Shown here in pieces: positions 20,343-32,517 of a stretch of DNA of 64,000 nucleotides. The notes beneath the pieces are model-generated. The model was not told the origin of the DNA. It saw nothing but the letters and a program-made list of their open reading frames with translations, and did not search any database. Numbering within the stretch: the stretch's first letter is position 1; every line of letters begins with the position of its first letter. A program made the translations under genes and the position numbers. Origin of the DNA: Amborella trichopoda (Eukaryota; Streptophyta; Magnoliopsida; Amborellales; Amborellaceae); NCBI RefSeq assembly GCF_000471905.2, contig NW_006494931.1, forward strand, positions 8,871,586-8,935,585. The letters are read 5' to 3'.

Positions 20343-23300
20343 TAGTTAGGTGCCTCGATCTCGCCCTCAGGATCTGGATGATCGAGCGGCACGGGTCTCA
20401 TGTTTTGGGGGAATCTGGGACTTTGAAATTTAGACCAACCGATGAGAGAAGAATTTAAGGTGGGCTCGGGCTCGCTTGCATGGGTGCCCTCTTAGATCAC
20501 GAAGAGAGCCCCCCAGTCGTAGAACTGGTTCGAAATCGCCTCCCTTGGCTTGTATTCTCATGTTTCTACAATCACACATACCTGGTTAATTTTACAAGAC
20601 AAGTGGGCTGTAAGAGACCCCACCTTGTCTTTGAGCTAATGTACACTGACGTGCACATCCAAAAGAAGAGAGGGTAAGAGGATAAGTGAAGGAAGAAGAA
20701 GGGGTAAATCAGAGGAATTTTGACTAGGTGGAGAGACTAACATGGCAACTAGATCAGCAAGTGATTGACACGGCGTGGTATCAAGACGGGCACGGTAACT
20801 AGACATGCACAATATAAATACTACTAGACATCAGAATAATCATCAGCCAATCGGGCACGATGGCTAGCCTATCGTGGCAGTAAAGTGGACTCGGTAACTA
20901 AGATTGGCTCAACGACAATATAGCTAGAGGATAAGACTACCAGGGCAATGTTTGTCTCAGCCTCTTTTGGTCAAATGAGAGAGAGAAGAAAGAAGAGAGA
21001 GAACAGAAACACGCTCAATACTACCGATGTCGTACATGCGATAAGAAGACGAGATAAGCAATGAGGGAGAAAGGAAAAAAGGAAAGAGGAAATAAAAGGA
21101 AAAGAATGAAGAAGAAGGAGAGAGAAGAGAGCTAGGGAACATGGGCAGCAATGAGAGAAAAGATAGGAAAGAATATGGACGGCAATGAGCACTTGTCGAA
21201 GGGTAAGAAGAGAGTGAAAACACAAGCTACAATGAGCCTCTACTGTCCGCTACAAAAGAATGAGAGAAGAGAGAGAAAACATAGGCAATGATGTGCTTCT
21301 ACCATCCACGATAGAAGAATGAGAGAAGAGAGATAATACATGGGCGGTGATGTGCTTTTGTTGTCCATGACAAAAGATTAATAGGAAAGAGAAACCATGG
21401 GTGGCGATGTGCTTCCGCTGTCCATGACATAGAATAGGAGGAGAGAGAAAATATGGGCAGTGATGTGCTTCCGCCGTCCATGACAGACGATTAAGAAGAA
21501 AGAGAAAACATGAATGGCGATGTGCTTCTGCCGTCCATGACATAAGATTAAGCGGAAAGAGAAAACATGGGCAGCAATGTGCTTCCATCGTCCATGACAG
21601 AGACTAAGAGGAGAGAGAAAACTTGGGCGGTGGTGTTCTTTTGTCGTCCACGACTGACGATTAAAAAGAGAGCGAACATAGATGGTGATATGCTTCCGTC
21701 GTCCATGATAGAAGGGAATACGAGGAGACTTTGACAGAGGCCCGGCCCGTCACTCGGGTTAAGGCCCGGCTCATTGTTCGTGTCTTTGAAGCAAGAAGAC
21801 AACATGTTAGGCGATAGACTTCGCCATGCATGAACAGAGAAGGAGAGAGAATAGAGAGACAATAGGAAAAAGAAGAGAGAGAATGGAAAGGTAAAGAAAA
21901 AGAAAGAAAGTGGATAGAGGAGATCAGAGAGGAAATAAGAAAGAAATATGGAAGAGAGGAGAGAGAAAGAGAGAGATGTGAGGACGAGAGAAAGAGAGAA
22001 AGAGAGAGAGGAGAGGAGAGAGAAAGAGAGGACAGAGAAAATTATCTTACCAAAGGGTACCAACCCTTTTCTTCTCTCTCCTCTCTCCTTGTCCGAGACG
22101 TACCCACAATTTGAACGTGAAAACTCTCAAATTTTATTGATGAGTCTCGAATATTCAAGGGTCCTTTAACAATTGTGTTTAGCATATACTTATAAAATTG
22201 GCCCAAACATGGATGGATGCCCAAAAAATACCTAAATTGATGATAATTATAATTGAATTGAATTAAAATAAATTCTAAAATTGGGTACAAAATGACTGTT
22301 TTACCCCTACCCAATAATGTGTGAAATTTTAAAACAGTCCCTATTGCTGCCCTAGAACTTGTGTGATCTTCTGTGGATGATTCGGGGTTGCTCTGGTGCC
22401 TATTTGATCGAAAGATCGTGTTTTTTTCTTGTAGGGCTTGGCATAGCGATCAATTTGATACCAACTTCGAGACATGGATTGTGTTTTTTTGCCATGATCA
22501 TGAGACTGGAAATTTGGATGAATCTTACAAACTTCAGATCGATAGTGTGCTTGTTTCTTGATTTTTTCTTTAGTTTCTTCGTTGAATCACACTGAGCATG
22601 CTGTCACGATCACATGACAACAAACGCAGCTCAATTTCGTGTCCGGACGAAGATTTTTTCGACTTGAGTTTTGACTGAAACATGGAAATCCGACAGCTGG
22701 AATTTGTAGCAGCTTCGATGCCTTCATGTGTGAAATCCAACTGTTCATCACACACAAGATTTGAAACAGAGATAGCCATTAAACTTTTGCACATAATGAA
22801 ATTGGTTTCATGTCAATCAGGTACGCGAGCGTCGTGATTTGGCCGCTTGAACGAGGCGTGTTGCTACTGAATTTTCTGCAACTATCTTCATGAATCATCA
22901 ACTTCTCTCTAGTTTTTCTCCTTGCTTGGGTATCGTCATGGGTCGTGCCACATATCAAAATGCTTGTCTGATGAGACGAACACGCTCACCAAATTTGAGA
23001 GCGATCAGACTCAAAACGAGTGAGATACGGGCCTTTGAAGTTGCTGCTTGGAACTATACACATCAGCCTTCTTTAATGAAGATTGGTGTGCGGAGGCCGA
23101 TAAGAATAGCGTGCGGCGTACCCCTTTTTGGTGTTTTACCCATAACTTTGTCCTGAAATACCCGATTAAGCCGAAACTTAACCTATAAGAGTTTTTTGCC
23201 GTACCGGATCCAATGACAGTGGTCCTACAGATGTTTGATGCACTGAGAATATAGCTCTAGTTACGGGATCCATTTTTGGGTGCTAGAGGCTGATTTTTTC

Positions 23301-23508
23301 GAAATCATTTCTTTGTCTGCGTTACGTTAGACATGTTAGATTGAGATAAAACTTGACGGATCGCCTTTTGGAGTGCTTAGAAAGATTCTGACCCATTCTG
23401 GGGTAATTCTGAGACTGTTGGGAATTTCATTGTATGTTAAGGCTTTATTGACTGACTTCCTCTTTATTGCGCATCAGGGATCAAGGTGTTGAAAAATGTC
23501 TTCAAACA
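20343..23508 (-). mobile_element. Solo LTR S1 (B family, minus strand) inside the B 3' LTR
   Basis: It runs from 'tagttaggtgcctcg' (the reversed LTR end) to 'atgtcttcaaaca' (the reversed start TGTTTGAAGACAT). It is 3166 bp with no internal sequence, flanked by CGCAC duplications. It carries the family's landmarks reversed: the ~60-bp array (21225-21720), the GA tract (21840-22065) and a TATA box (about 22188-22196, minus). It arose by integration followed by LTR-LTR recombination (established mechanism for solo LTRs). A same-family insertion into a same-family LTR is notable. Confidence 0.85.
22186..22198 (-). promoter_or_regulatory. Putative TATA box of LTR S1
   Basis: On the minus strand the LTR reads 'ttttataagtatatgc' about 120 bases before the CT tract. 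The matching positions are TATAAGT at 24356 in the B 3' LTR, CTATATAAAC in C's 3' LTR (41691-41702) and CTATATAAGC in C's 5' LTR (54351-54360). Position relative to the tract is conserved. Confidence 0.5.
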
Positions 23509-24355
23509 CGCACGATATTCCCGTGCAGCGTCCCGACATCAATCTCCATTAAAGAAGGATGATGTGCACAGTCCCAAGCAGCAACTTCAAAGGCCCGTAT
23601 CTCAATCATTTTGAGTCGGACTGCTCCTAAATTTGGTGAACTTGTTCGTCTCATCAATACAAGATTTTTAATATGTGGCACGACCCATGACGATACCCGA
23701 ACAGGGAGAAAAACTAAAGAGAAGTTGGTGATTTGTGAAGATGGTTGCAAAAAATTCAACAACAGCAAATCACGACGCTCACGTACCCAATCAACACGAA
23801 ACCAATTGAATTATGTGCATAGGCTTCGAGACTATCTTTGTTTCGAACCTTGCATATGATGAACGGTTGGATTTCACACACAGAGGCATCGAAGCTACTG
23901 TAAATTTTAGCATGAAATCAAGCTGCGTTTGTTGCCACGCGATCGTGAAGGCATGCTCAATATAATATAGTGAAGAAATCACATAAAAACATAAAGAAAC
24001 AAGCACATTATGGATCTAAAGTATGCAAGATTCATCCAAATTTTGAGTCGTATGATCATGGCTTAAAAACACGATCCACGACTCGAAGTTGGTATCAAAT
24101 CTATCGCCATGCCGAAACCTAAAAGAAAACAATCATCTTTCGGTAAAACTGGCATCAGAGCAACCTCGAATCATCCTTAGAATCACGCAAGTTCTAGGGC
24201 AGCAATAAGGACTGTTTTGGAATTTCACACATTGTTGGACAGGGGCAAAACAGTGCTTTTGTACCCAATTTTAGAATTTCTTTTAATTCAATTAAATTGT
24301 CATTATCATAAATTTAAGTAGTTTTTGGGCATCCACCCATGTTTTGGCCCAATTC

Positions 24356-24362
24356 TATAAGT
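24356..24362 (+). promoter_or_regulatory. Putative TATA box of the B 3' LTR
   Basis: TATAAGT lies in 'aattctataagtacatg', about 150 bases before the CT tract. The 5' LTR has CGATAAGTG at the homologous place, so only the 3' LTR keeps this motif. Confidence 0.45.
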
Positions 24363-26113
24363 ACATGTTAAACACAATTATTAAAGGACCCTTGATTATT
24401 CAATACTTATCAATAAAATTTGAGATTTTTCACATTCAAATTGTGGGTATGTCCTGAAGAGAGAGAGAGGAGAGAGAAGAAAAGGTTCGGTACCCTTCAT
24501 AAGGTAATTTTCTCTCACCTCCTCTTTTCTCTCTCTCTCTCTTCCTTTTTCTCTCTCTTTCTCTCTCCTCTTTTTTCTCTCTTTCTCTCTCCTCATCTCA
24601 TCTCTCACTTTATCTCTCCTCCTCTTTTCTCTCTCTTTCTCTTTCCTCCTTTTTTCTCTCTCTTTCTCTCCTTTCATCTCTTATTCTTTCTCCTCCTCTC
24701 ATCTCTCTTTCTCTCTCCTCCTCTCATCTCTCTCTTTCTCTCTCCTTCTCTCTATCTCTCTTTCTCTCTCCTCCTCTCATCTCTCTCTCTCCTCTCGTCC
24801 TTTTTTTTTATTTCCTCTCTCATCTCCTTTATCCACTTTCCTTCTTTTTCTTTACCTTTTCTTTATCTCTCTTCTGTTTCCTACTGTCTCTCTGTTCTCT
24901 CTCCTTCTTCTCTGTTCATGCATGACAAAGTCTATCGCCTAACATGATGTCTTCTTGCTTTAGAGACACGAACAGTGAGCTCAGCCTTAACCCAAGTGGT
25001 GAGCTGGGCCTCTGTCAAAGTCTCATTGTCTTCCCTTTTGTCATGGGCTACAGAAGCACATCGTCGTCCATGTTCTCTCTCTCTTCTTAATCGCCTGTCA
25101 TGGACGTCAGAAGCACGCCATCACCCATGTTTTCTCACTCCTTCTAATCTCTATCATGGATGGTGCAAGCACATCGCCGCTCATGTTTTCTCTTTCCTCT
25201 TAATCTTATATCATGGACGTCGAAAGCACATCGCCACCCATGTTTTCTCTTTCTTCTTAATCGTCTGTCATGGACGGCAAAAGCACAATGTCGCCCATGT
25301 TTTCTCTCTCTCCTCTTATTCTCTGTCATGGATGGTGGAACCACATTGTCGTACATGGTTTCTCTTTCCTCTTATTCTTTGTCATGGACGACGGAAGCAC
25401 ATCGCCAACCATGTATTCTCCTCTCTTCTCTCATTCTTCTGTCATGGGCGGCGAAAGCACATCGTGCCCATGGTTTCTCTCTCTTCTCTCATTTTTTATC
25501 ACAGACGGTGGAGGCTCATTGCCATTGGTGATTTCTCTCTCTTCTTAACCTTCGTCATGGGCCCCTGGAGCTCATCGTCATCCATGTTTTTTCTTCTTTT
25601 TTTTTCTCTCACCGCCGCCCATGTTGCCTTGCTCTCTTCTCTCTCCTTATTCTTCATTCTTATCCTTCTCTTTCCTCTTTCCCTTTTTCCTTTCTCCCTC
25701 ATTGCTTATCTCCTCTTCTTCTCACATGCACGACATCGGTAGAATTGTGCATGTTTCTTTGTCTCTCTCTTCTTTCTTATCTCTCTCATTTGACTAAAAG
25801 AGGCTAAGACAAACATTGCCATGGTAATCTTGTCTTAGTTATCGAGTCCGCCCTACTACCACGATAAGCTAGCCAGCGTGTCCGGCTGGCCGATGATTCT
25901 TCTAGCGTCTAGTAGTATTTATATTGTGCCGGTCTAGTTACCATACTCGTCTTGCTACCACGCCGGGTCAATCACTTGCTGATCTAGCTGCAGTGTTAAT
26001 CTCACCTCCTAGTCAAAATTCCTCTGACTTACCCCCTTCTTCTTCTTCTTTCACTTATCCTCTTACCCTCTTTTCTTTTGGATGTGCACGTCTGTGTACA
26101 TTCGTTCAAGGAC

Positions 26114-26118
26114 AAGGT
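26114..26118. repeat. Target-site duplication AAGGT, left copy (S2)
   Basis: AAGGT precedes TGTGACGACC. The second copy at 29455-29459 follows ...GTCGTTACA. Joining the flanks restores 'gacaaggtggggtctcg', as in the B 5' LTR near 8945-8960. Confidence 0.9.
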
Positions 26119-26164
26119 TGTGACGACCCAAACTTTTCTCGGCCAGTTAGAAGGCATGGTAGGA

Positions 26165-26720
26165 TAGGGAAGTAAGAGGCTAGCGTCGGTTGTGTTGAAG
26201 AAGGAGGCCAGCGTCGGTTGTGTAGGAGAAGGAGGCCAGCGCCGGTTGTGTTGGAGAAGGAGGCCAACACCGGTCGTGATTAAGAAAGAGGCCAGCACCG
26301 ATGTGTTGAAGAAGGAGGTCAGTGCCGGTTGTGTTCAAGAAAAATGCCAGCGTCTGTTGTGTTGGAGAAGGAGGCCAGCACCGGTTGTGTTGGAGACAGA
26401 GGCCAGCGCTAGTTGTGTTGAAGAAGGAGGCCAATGTCAGTTGTGTTAGAGAAGGAGGGTAGCTCCAGTTGTGTTGGAGAAGGAGGCCAGCGCTGGTTGT
26501 GTTGGAGAAGGAGGCCAGCGCTGGTTGTGTTGGAGAAGGAGGCCAACGCCGGTTGTGTTGGAGAAAGAGGCCAGCATCGGTTGTGTTGGAGAATGAGGCC
26601 AGATCCAGTTGTGTTGGAGAAGAATGAGTTGCCCAGCGTCGGTTGGGTTGTCCAGCGCCCGCTGGAAGGAGGGGAATTGTACCAGTGCCAGCTGAGTAAA
26701 GAGCCCAGCGCCGGCTGTGT
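26165..26720 (+). repeat. 33-bp minisatellite in S2 (GCCAGCGCCGGTTGTGTT)
   Basis: About 16 head-to-tail units contain 'gccagcgccggttgtgtt' followed by 'ggagaaggag'. Units differ by one to a few bases. The long frames here (Val/Leu/Glu/Gly/Gln on plus, Thr/Ser/Leu/Gln on minus) are repeats, not genes. The core recurs in arrays of B and C. Confidence 0.9.
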
Positions 26721-26999
26721 CTCTTACAAGCATGAGTTGGAGGTGACACTTGTTTAATGCATGCTAATGTAGGTGCCACTTGTCCAGATTTTGGGCCTCC
26801 TTGGTGACACTTAGCCTGCCACCCCAAACATGAGAGTACGTAAGCCTCTTCTCTCACCCACACCCCTCATTCTTACGCAGCTCTCTCTCTCTCTCTCTCT
26901 GAGACACAAAGTGGAAGAAATGACATTGTAAGCAGCCACTGTTGGGTGGGTGAGCGCTGTGAGCAGAAGTTGGAGACGGCCCCATTGTTAATTAGGTAA

Positions 27000-28075
27000 G
27001 TGGATCCATTACCCTTGTATTGGAGTCATGGGAATGTATGGAAACTTAGGCATGTGAAGGAGCAATGGAAGAGTATGTGAGGGAGAAAACCTTACGCCTT
27101 TTTCAATGGAAATTTGGGGTTTTTGTTTTATGATAATGATGAATGTAAGAATGGAGTTGTGATTCTTAGATAATGTAAGAAATGCATGTTATGTGTTTTC
27201 ACATTGTGAGAGAATGGATGTTATCATGTTCTTCATTATGAAATGATGGTTATGGAATGCAATCTTGACACATGTTAAATGAAACTATGAAATTATAAGA
27301 ATATGTGTGTTCTTGAATGAGGCTTTTGAATGATCAAATGGAGTCCGATTGACCTCAAACTACCATCGTTGAAATGATACACAAGCCTAGTAAAATGTTT
27401 TCTTTTCCCCATTGTTGAAATTCTTTACAAAAATGAAGTTATATTTCGAAATGAGAGGGTATGTCACTGTGGACTGTTTTCCTGGATTTATCATTAGTAC
27501 CACTGTGTTCATCTATTTTAACTAACCAAACGAAGTCTATTTTTGGCCAAACTACAACCATTTGAAATATCTTTGAATGGGTTAAAAGTTACATGAGAAA
27601 ATATTTTGAAAGTCTCTTTAGATTGAAAGTTATGCTTCATATTAGGAAGGTATGTCGATGTGGACAGTTTTAGCAAAAGCACAAATTTAATGCCTCTAAT
27701 GTCACTGAATTTGGCTAACCAAAATGTATCCATTTTAGTCCAAAATGCTGTTATTGGAACCAGTTATGAGTCATATGGAATTCACATGTTGAGCACTTTG
27801 CAATATTCCTTCTTAATTTTGAAACATAGGCGAAATTTCAAAGACATGTCACTGTCTTCACTGCACAATAGATTTCAGATGAAGTGTCTCTGTTCTTGGG
27901 TTCTTTTGAGGGGACAAATAATGTCCAATTGCCCTCAAACCGTGCCTATTTGAAAGATAGCTATGTCTAACATAAAATTAATTTTGGAACTATCTTCAAA
28001 TTCCAAATTAACTAAAAGCTATAGCCTCGTGTTTACTTGGATGTCACTGCCTGAATTTTTAGAAAGCGTGACATC
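27000..28075 (+). other. S2 internal LTR sequence, no gene
   Basis: This is AT-rich LTR sequence downstream of an 'attaggtaagtgg' 5' splice-like site. The phrases 'atggagtccgattgacctcaaac' and 'acaaataatgtccaattgccctcaaac' are imperfect copies, suggesting an older internal duplication of about 280 bp. No coding frame has recognisable features. Confidence 0.6.
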
Positions 28076-28077
28076 GA

Positions 28078-28435
28078 TGCTCTGATTCTGTTATATGAGC
28101 TATGATTATGTTATATGGACTCTAACTCTATTATATAAACTCTGACTCTGTTATATGAGCTCTGATTATGTTATATGGACTTTGACTCTATTATATGAAC
28201 TATGATTCTGTTATATGAACTCTGACTCTGTTATATGAACTCTCATTCTGTTATATGAACTATGATTATGTTATATGAACTCTGACTCTGTTATATGAGC
28301 TCTGATTCTGTTATATGGACTCTGACTCTGTTATATGAACTCTGATTCTATTATATGAACTCTGACTCTGTTATAAGAGCTCTGATTTTGTTATATGGAC
28401 TCTGACTCTGTTATATGAACTCTGATATATTTGAT
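28078..28435 (+). repeat. 20-bp tandem array in S2 (TTATATGAACTCTGACTCTG)
   Basis: About 18 units of 20 bp vary at fixed positions (gaac/ggac/gagc; gactc/gattc/gatta). It lies before a pair of 'cactacg.a.tgggtcctcca.tggtagt' repeats (28440-28600). It is non-coding. Confidence 0.9.
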
Positions 28436-29454
28436 GCGGGCCACTACGTAATGGGTCCTCCATTGGTAGTTGGGTTTTCTATACCTCAATTCCTATGATA
28501 GGAGTGGAGTCGAGATATAACCGCATTTGACTGGGAGGGTCATGCACCCGAATTTTTTTGGGCACTACGCACTGGGTCCTCCAATGGTAGTGTAAGGCCC
28601 TCTCACCTAAAGCTCAAGTGAGGGTCGTGTCTTGCAAGACTACAGCCTATCGAAAACCCCACGCGCTGGGGATTGTGTGCGTGAGAGATGACATTACGAA
28701 GTAGGGCCCCTACTTGTCATTGTCCTCCCTCCTGAAGGAGGCTAGAAGTCCCAAGCTCAGGATTGGCATAGCCTGATCACTGTGGCTTCTACTTTGGGAG
28801 TTAACTACTCTGTTCTGCCTGTCTGAATTCTGTATTCTGTAAGATTATCTAGCTATAACTGTGATATGCAAGTAATGCCTCGTTAACTGATTATGATTCT
28901 TTTATATGGCCTTCATGTGCACTCTTATATGTGACCTTACTCTATAAGACAAAATACGATTTCTGATGAACTATGAGCATGTTACCCTATATATACTGAT
29001 AGTCAAGAATACAAGGGTAGTGATCTGCTTACTGGGCTTTTAGTTCATTCCATCTTAATTTCATAACTGTAGAGTAAAGGACGGTGGTAGTTGTGCTTAA
29101 GGTGGGTGGTAGATTGAGGGCCTGAAGCCTGAGGTTAAGATGATCCGCCTTCCAAAACTTCTGCAGTATGTTTTGGTGATTTTAGTGACATGATGTATTC
29201 CTCATTTTATGCATTTTGGGCCAATAGTGCCCTAACGAACTTATAAAGACTTTTGATTTTGGAAGAAATGATTTGGCTGTAGTTTTGGCTTGATTATTGT
29301 TTGATGAATGGATTTATTTTAGTTTTCTTTCGCTATTTTCTCTCGATTCCTTGTTTCTTCCATTGAGCCACTCCCACCTGAGTGACAATCACGACCTCCG
29401 ATCGCGATCCCCCGCTCTGTCTCCCTCCGGCAGTCAGGGAGTGGGGTCGTTACA
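28436..29454 (+). other. S2 distal LTR part, no gene
   Basis: It contains two copies of 'cactacg(t/c)a(a/c)tgggtcctcca' about 120 bp apart. A reversed pair is in G (30880-30990). The end carries 'gggagtggggtcgttaca'. I see no coding sequence. Confidence 0.6.
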
Positions 29455-29789
29455 AAGGTGGGGTCTCGTTCGGCTCACTTGTCTTGTAAAATTAACCATA
29501 TATGTATTATTGATTGCATAAACATGATAGTACAAGCCAAGGGAGGAGATTCTGAACCAATTCTATGACTGGGGGGCTTTCTTCGTGATTTAAGAGGGTG
29601 CATATATGAGCCAGCTCGAGTAACTCTCGAGCCCGCCTTAAATTCCTCTCTCATCAGTTGGTCTAACTGCCCTCGCTCTTGAGCAAGGTTCTCAAGAGAG
29701 TGATCTTAAAGTCCTGGGTTCCCCTGAATCCCGAGATGCATGTTGCACGATCATCCAGAACCGGAGGGTAAGATCTAGGCACCTAGCCA

Positions 29790-29794
29790 ATACC
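29790..29794. repeat. Target-site duplication ATACC, right copy, element B
   Basis: It follows the LTR end '...cacctagcca'; its mate is at 5740-5744. Confidence 0.85.
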
Positions 29795-29824
29795 AACTGA
29801 TGAGAGAGGGTGGGTTCGGGACTT
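29795..29824 (-). mobile_element. LTR F, second piece, cut by LTR G
   Basis: 'aactgatgagagagggtgggttcggg' continues the LTR left at 5744 (compare 39916-39940, where the two parts are joined). It runs for only 30 bases before a TGCCATGACCCC boundary. 'gactt' (29820-29824) is the candidate left target site for G; its mate would be outside the window. Confidence 0.6.
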
Positions 29825-30639
29825 TGCCATGACCCCGCCCTCGTCCCCCTTACCATACTTGCCAGAGGTTGGCCAAAAGCGAGGCCATGAACCAGAGGTA
29901 GCGAATTCCACTGAGGTCGGAGTGGCTCAATGCTTTAATAAGCAAACCATAGAAAAACTAAAACATCAACTCTGAATGCAGAATCCAAAACCCATACTCC
30001 AAAAAAACTACTATAAATTATATATCAAAATCATTACATATCAGTTCGAGGCATCAAGGCCCGATAGTACACACAACCCACAATAAACAATAATTAGGGC
30101 CAAAGTGCCCATAGAACCCACAATGAGAAAGAATTATCTTCGACAGCTTCGAGTCCCAAACTCCAACAGCCTCTACTAAGTCAATCTTCTTCCACCTGTG
30201 GCTATTACAGAGATGGTAAAAATGATAGAATGAGCTATACAACCCAGTAAGTAAGTCTAGATACTAAGCATCATCAATGAATACATCCAGGTATCACAAA
30301 CTGCATTACTCACTTATAAACTATCACAGTATTGACATCACATAGATCAGAAATCTCCTTGGTATATTTATCATGATCATTATTTCAAGTATCAGAATTC
30401 TCATCCATTCAATACAATAATCATTATTCAAATTCACCATATAGATAATAAGTATCATAAGGAGCAGCAATCCATAAAGCCTTCCGTTAATGAACACTAT
30501 CATGAAACATACAACCATGCACTTCACAATATCATTCATTTATCCATAACCGGACATGTTTCACAATATACGTTCTTATCATAACAGAACTCGTTTTTAC
30601 TTTATCACTGATCACACTTCATTCCACATAAGCACTTGG

Positions 30640-30850
30640 TCAGGTCATGCAATACACTCAAAGCACACACCTAACATATATCAATCACATAACCAGTTTG
30701 TAACAATCACTGGGTTAGGACATGCAATATGCTCAAAGCAAGCACCTAACCAGTATCAATCAGAATCACATAAGTAGGCCCTGCAATACTCTCAAAACAA
30801 GCACCCCTCAATCTCACTCCTAGCCATGTAATAAGCACAAAGCATGTCAA
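30640..30850. repeat. Short tandem array with 'gcaatatgctcaaagcaagcacc' in G
   Basis: Three to four units of about 60-70 bp follow this pattern. The same motif forms a larger array at the right window end (63480-64000). Confidence 0.7.
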
Positions 30851-32512
30851 GGACTTTTCATAATGATGATCACATCAGTCCCACTATCAATGGGTAGCCC
30901 ATTCATAGCGGTCAGTATAATAGTATTAGGACAAATCAATATCCACTACCAATGGGTGGCCCATTGCGTAGTGTTCAGCATAATAGTATCAGAACAAAAC
31001 ATTCGAGTATCAACCTTTACTCACATTCAGTCAATACTCCATGGCAGCCAAGGCTGGTCTCATCGCTAAAGTCTGATGTCTCATACAGAACTATATAACT
31101 GACATGTACACTATGCTTTTTAATATAAGGTATTCATTACGAGAGTTATCTCAAGGCACTTATACTTTGTCAATTTAGCATTCATAATCCATGGTCGTAT
31201 TCAAGTATATGCATCACATAGTCATCACAAGGCATTAGCAGTTATCAGAGCATCACTCATTGTATGGTCACATAGCATCATACTCATAACTCCATGGCAA
31301 TAAACATATGACAATCATTACAGGAAGACAATCCTATATCATTGACGTTTATCAATCCGCACGCATAACACTCTATCACATAATTGGTCAGTGAAAGATT
31401 CAAGCAAAAAATAACATATCTTATCAACTCCATAACTGGGACCTTCTTGTAGGAAAAGGAGTACAATTGTCGAGCAGTGGCGGGTTTTAGTGTGATTTTA
31501 AGCTTATTTTAAAATATATTTAATCAAAGCTCACATGAAGGTGATTTGAATAAATTTGGTAAGAGTTTAGTGCAAAACCATGTAACAAGTACAATTTTGA
31601 AAGTCTTTGTGTTGTATGGCAATTATGTACCCCTCCTCTTGGAGTGTAACTCCCAATCTAGGGAGAATCATAAAATAATTAAAACATGGAATTTCAAGCC
31701 CACGCAATAATCTTCGAAATGAAAATATTTTAAAGGCATTCGGAAATTGTTTGACAGGTCAAAAGCTTGACATGAATCACACAACAGTTGCTGGAAATTT
31801 CCTGCAACAGCAACATGCCCCCGCATTTCAGGGCGTACCTCACAAACCTCGGGGAGTTTCAAAATTCTCAAAACATGTGACATTAAGTTACTCAGAAATC
31901 TATCAAACGGCAAGAGGATGAAAACATTTGGACGTCGTTAGGTAAGTCAAAAGTTTGACGCAAAATAGGCAACTGTTGCTGGAAAATTCTAGCCATAGTG
32001 ACAATGACACATGCTCATACTCAGGGGCTTATTTATTAAACCGTGTATAATTTCGGAATAGTATAAGAACCGCAAATAAAATAGACTGGGATATCTTTCA
32101 TTCAAGACTGATTTGGGCTCATTTGGACATCGTTTGGCTACTGAAAAGTCAACTGCAAGAAAAATCACAGTTCTGAAAAATCTCAATACCCTGCTTAGCA
32201 CACATTCAAGATCATTCAATACTTCATTAACTTAGATAAAACTTCATACAAAATCTCATTCATATATATCTAGCCTTACAAGAGAACTATTCTACAAATT
32301 TTCTCAACCCACAAGTTCATTTCCTTGGCTCCAACAACATGACATTGGAGGCACGCAGCTAGTATTTTCAATCCCATCAAAACCCACTCATACTCACAAT
32401 TTTCACCCCATCATAAACCCACTAAAAATATTCAAAACCCATTTCCTACTATTATTGATGCAAAGAAGCTAGACCTACTTACCTAAAGCTCATGGCGCTC
32501 CAAACTCCACAT

Positions 32513-32517
32513 GCAGG
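32513..32517. repeat. Candidate target site GCAGG of element D (left copy)
   Basis: These five bases precede the D 5' LTR start TGTAGACACC. The mate would follow D's 3' LTR, outside the window, so the duplication is not confirmed. Confidence 0.4.

Larger units (their letters stand above)
26119..29454 (+). mobile_element. Solo LTR S2, Tekay/Del-like chromovirus type
   Basis: It is 3336 bp with ends TGTGACGACCC...GGGTCGTTACA and AAGGT target duplications. The ends are near-perfect inverted repeats. LTRs that start TGTRACGACC are typical of plant Tekay/Del chromoviruses; the assignment is inference because no coding part is present. Inside are a 33-bp minisatellite (26165-26720), an 'aggtaagt' site (about 26995), a 20-bp tandem array (28078-28435) and a conserved end block around 'attgagccactcccacct' (29360). 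The reversed LTR G at 29825-32517 shares this layout. Confidence 0.8.
5745..29789 (+). mobile_element. Element B: full-length Tat-type LTR retrotransposon with two nested solo LTRs
   Basis: The element is bounded by ATACC target duplications. It contains, in order, a 5' LTR (5745-9278), PBS (9281-9298), broken gag, pol fragments (RT, RNase H, archaeal-type RNase H, integrase), a long 3' region with tandem repeats (15350-19920), a purine-rich tract, and a 3' LTR (19938-29789). The 3' LTR is interrupted by S1 and S2. Removing both solo LTRs and their duplicated target sites leaves about 17.5 kb. The gag-RT-RH-INT order marks Ty3/gypsy, and the second RNase H after the first marks the Tat lineage. 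The two LTRs are visibly diverged by substitutions and indels, and all coding frames are broken, so the insertion is old and not autonomous. Confidence 0.85.
19938..29789 (+). mobile_element. 3' LTR of element B, interrupted by S1 and S2
   Basis: The pieces 19938-20342, 23514-26118 and 29460-29789 join to a sequence of about 3.3 kb colinear with the 5' LTR. It ends '...ggcacctagcca', followed by the TSD ATACC. A TATA box (TATAAGT, 24356) is kept here. It carries the CT tract (24509-24905) and the ~60-bp array (25030-25600) of the family. Confidence 0.85.
29825..32517 (-). mobile_element. LTR G, S2-related, minus strand, cut by element D
   Basis: Read on the minus strand, it contains an 'aggtaagtagg' site (32470-32490), the 'tactgggttgtatagctcattctat' block (about 30225-30250), and the end block 'attgagccactccgacct' (29925-29942), all in the order seen in S2. 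It ends GGGGTCATGGCA at 29825. The start is not seen because element D was inserted at 32518. A short array with 'gcaatac.ctcaaagca.gcacc' lies at 30640-30830. No coding part is seen in its 2.7 kb. Confidence 0.65.

Noticed and set aside
24975..25742. 255-codon plus-strand frame with His/Cys/Leu-rich repeats
   Set aside because: It runs across the ~60-bp array of the B 3' LTR. The 5' LTR has the same array with frames broken differently.
26180..26863. 227-codon minus-strand frame rich in Thr, Ser, Leu, Gln and Asn
   Set aside because: It reads through the 33-bp minisatellite, whose period of 11 codons keeps it open. There is no start context or domain.
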